Below, in pieces: positions 37,270 to 37,500 of a stretch of 37,500 nt of DNA (its first letter is position 1; the number at the start of each line of letters is the position of its first letter). The notes below the pieces were generated by a model that had not been told where the DNA came from, ran no database searches, and worked only from the letters and a program-made list of their open reading frames with translations. A program made the position numbers and the translations under genes. This DNA is from Linnemannia schmuckeri (taxonomy: Eukaryota > Mortierellomycota > Mortierellomycetes > Mortierellales > Mortierellaceae), in assembly GCA_029449235.1 (NCBI GenBank), contig JANATG010000017.1:92501-130000 (forward strand). Direction: 5' to 3'.

Positions 37270-37500
37270 TCTTTTCGCAGTGTCCCTTGATCTCTCTAGC
37301 ATTCCTTGATCTCTTTCCAGCATGCATTGCTATTCACCAGCATCCCTTGATTTTTACCTATTTTTAACATAGCCCCTTGGTGTTGTCCCTTGAATGTTAT
37401 GCCTTGGCGTAGTCTCCAGACGTTGTCCCTTGATGTTTATGCCTTGGTGCTGTGTTTTGCAGCTATGCCGAAGAGCTTCAATTGGTCTTTTTTACTAGGG
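37270..37500 (+). repeat. Degenerate CCCTTGAT-type repeat array
   Basis: About nine occurrences of (T)CCCTTG(A/G)(T/A), spaced roughly 15-40 bp, run to the window edge with phrases such as TTGTCCCTTGATGTTTATGCC alternating with CCTTGGTGTTG. No coding potential was recognised. Confidence 0.55.

Overview
The window looks like accessory, repeat-rich nuclear DNA of an early-diverging fungus, most likely Mucoromycota (Mortierella-like or a relative). Reasons: eukaryotic 28S rRNA sequence, short GT-AG introns of about 70-165 bp, AATAAA signals, an F-box protein and a leucine-rich-repeat fragment of a style common in Mortierella-type genomes, a Helitron, a Ty3 retrotransposon and several Crinkler (CRN) effector genes, which among fungi are best known from Mortierellomycotina, Glomeromycotina and chytrids. 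The lineage is an inference; it was not tested by any search.

Layout. 1-502: 3' end of a 28S rRNA gene (minus strand), cut off sharply. About 690-6770: a Helitron whose Rep-helicase reads as six exons (1,671 aa). 7027-8787: an F-box protein. 9152-9642: a frameshifted helix-turn-helix transposase relic. 10304-10848: a 545-bp GT microsatellite. 10986-18087 and 19497-26268: two copies of a two-gene module. In each, a minus-strand CRN protein (header + P-loop NTPase + PD-(D/E)xK-like domain; 948 and 955 aa) lies head-to-head with a plus-strand gene ending in a second PD-(D/E)xK-like domain (about 585 and 615 aa). 27248-28217 and 28601-30102: two further CRN-header genes, one with two C2H2 zinc fingers (300 aa) and one with two PB1-like domains (395 aa). 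30341-30542: an LRR scrap. 30608-36457: a complete, apparently young Ty3/gypsy retrotransposon with identical-looking 326-bp LTRs, a TTGG target duplication and one 1,699-aa gag-pol ORF. 36458-37500: rRNA-derived and simple repeats.

How the parts relate. Four genes share one small ubiquitin-like CRN header encoded by its own first exon, always ending in a phase-1 intron just after an IIVQ/IVRRP-type motif. The bodies behind it differ completely, so that intron looks like a domain-swapping point. The two NTPase/nuclease paralogs are nearly identical behind the header but strongly different within it, and one has an extra, clean 101-bp intron. TGACGTCA-like (CRE/bZIP) sites lie upstream of all four header genes, upstream of the LRR fragment and inside the Ty3 LTRs. 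The duplicated head-to-head CRN/nuclease-fold pair is the best candidate for an undescribed system. Its function as a pair is speculative.

Gene models were built by hand from splice sites. For CRN1-4, PD2 and the Helitron the exon lengths sum to a multiple of three with consistent phases; the middle of PD1 is the weakest.
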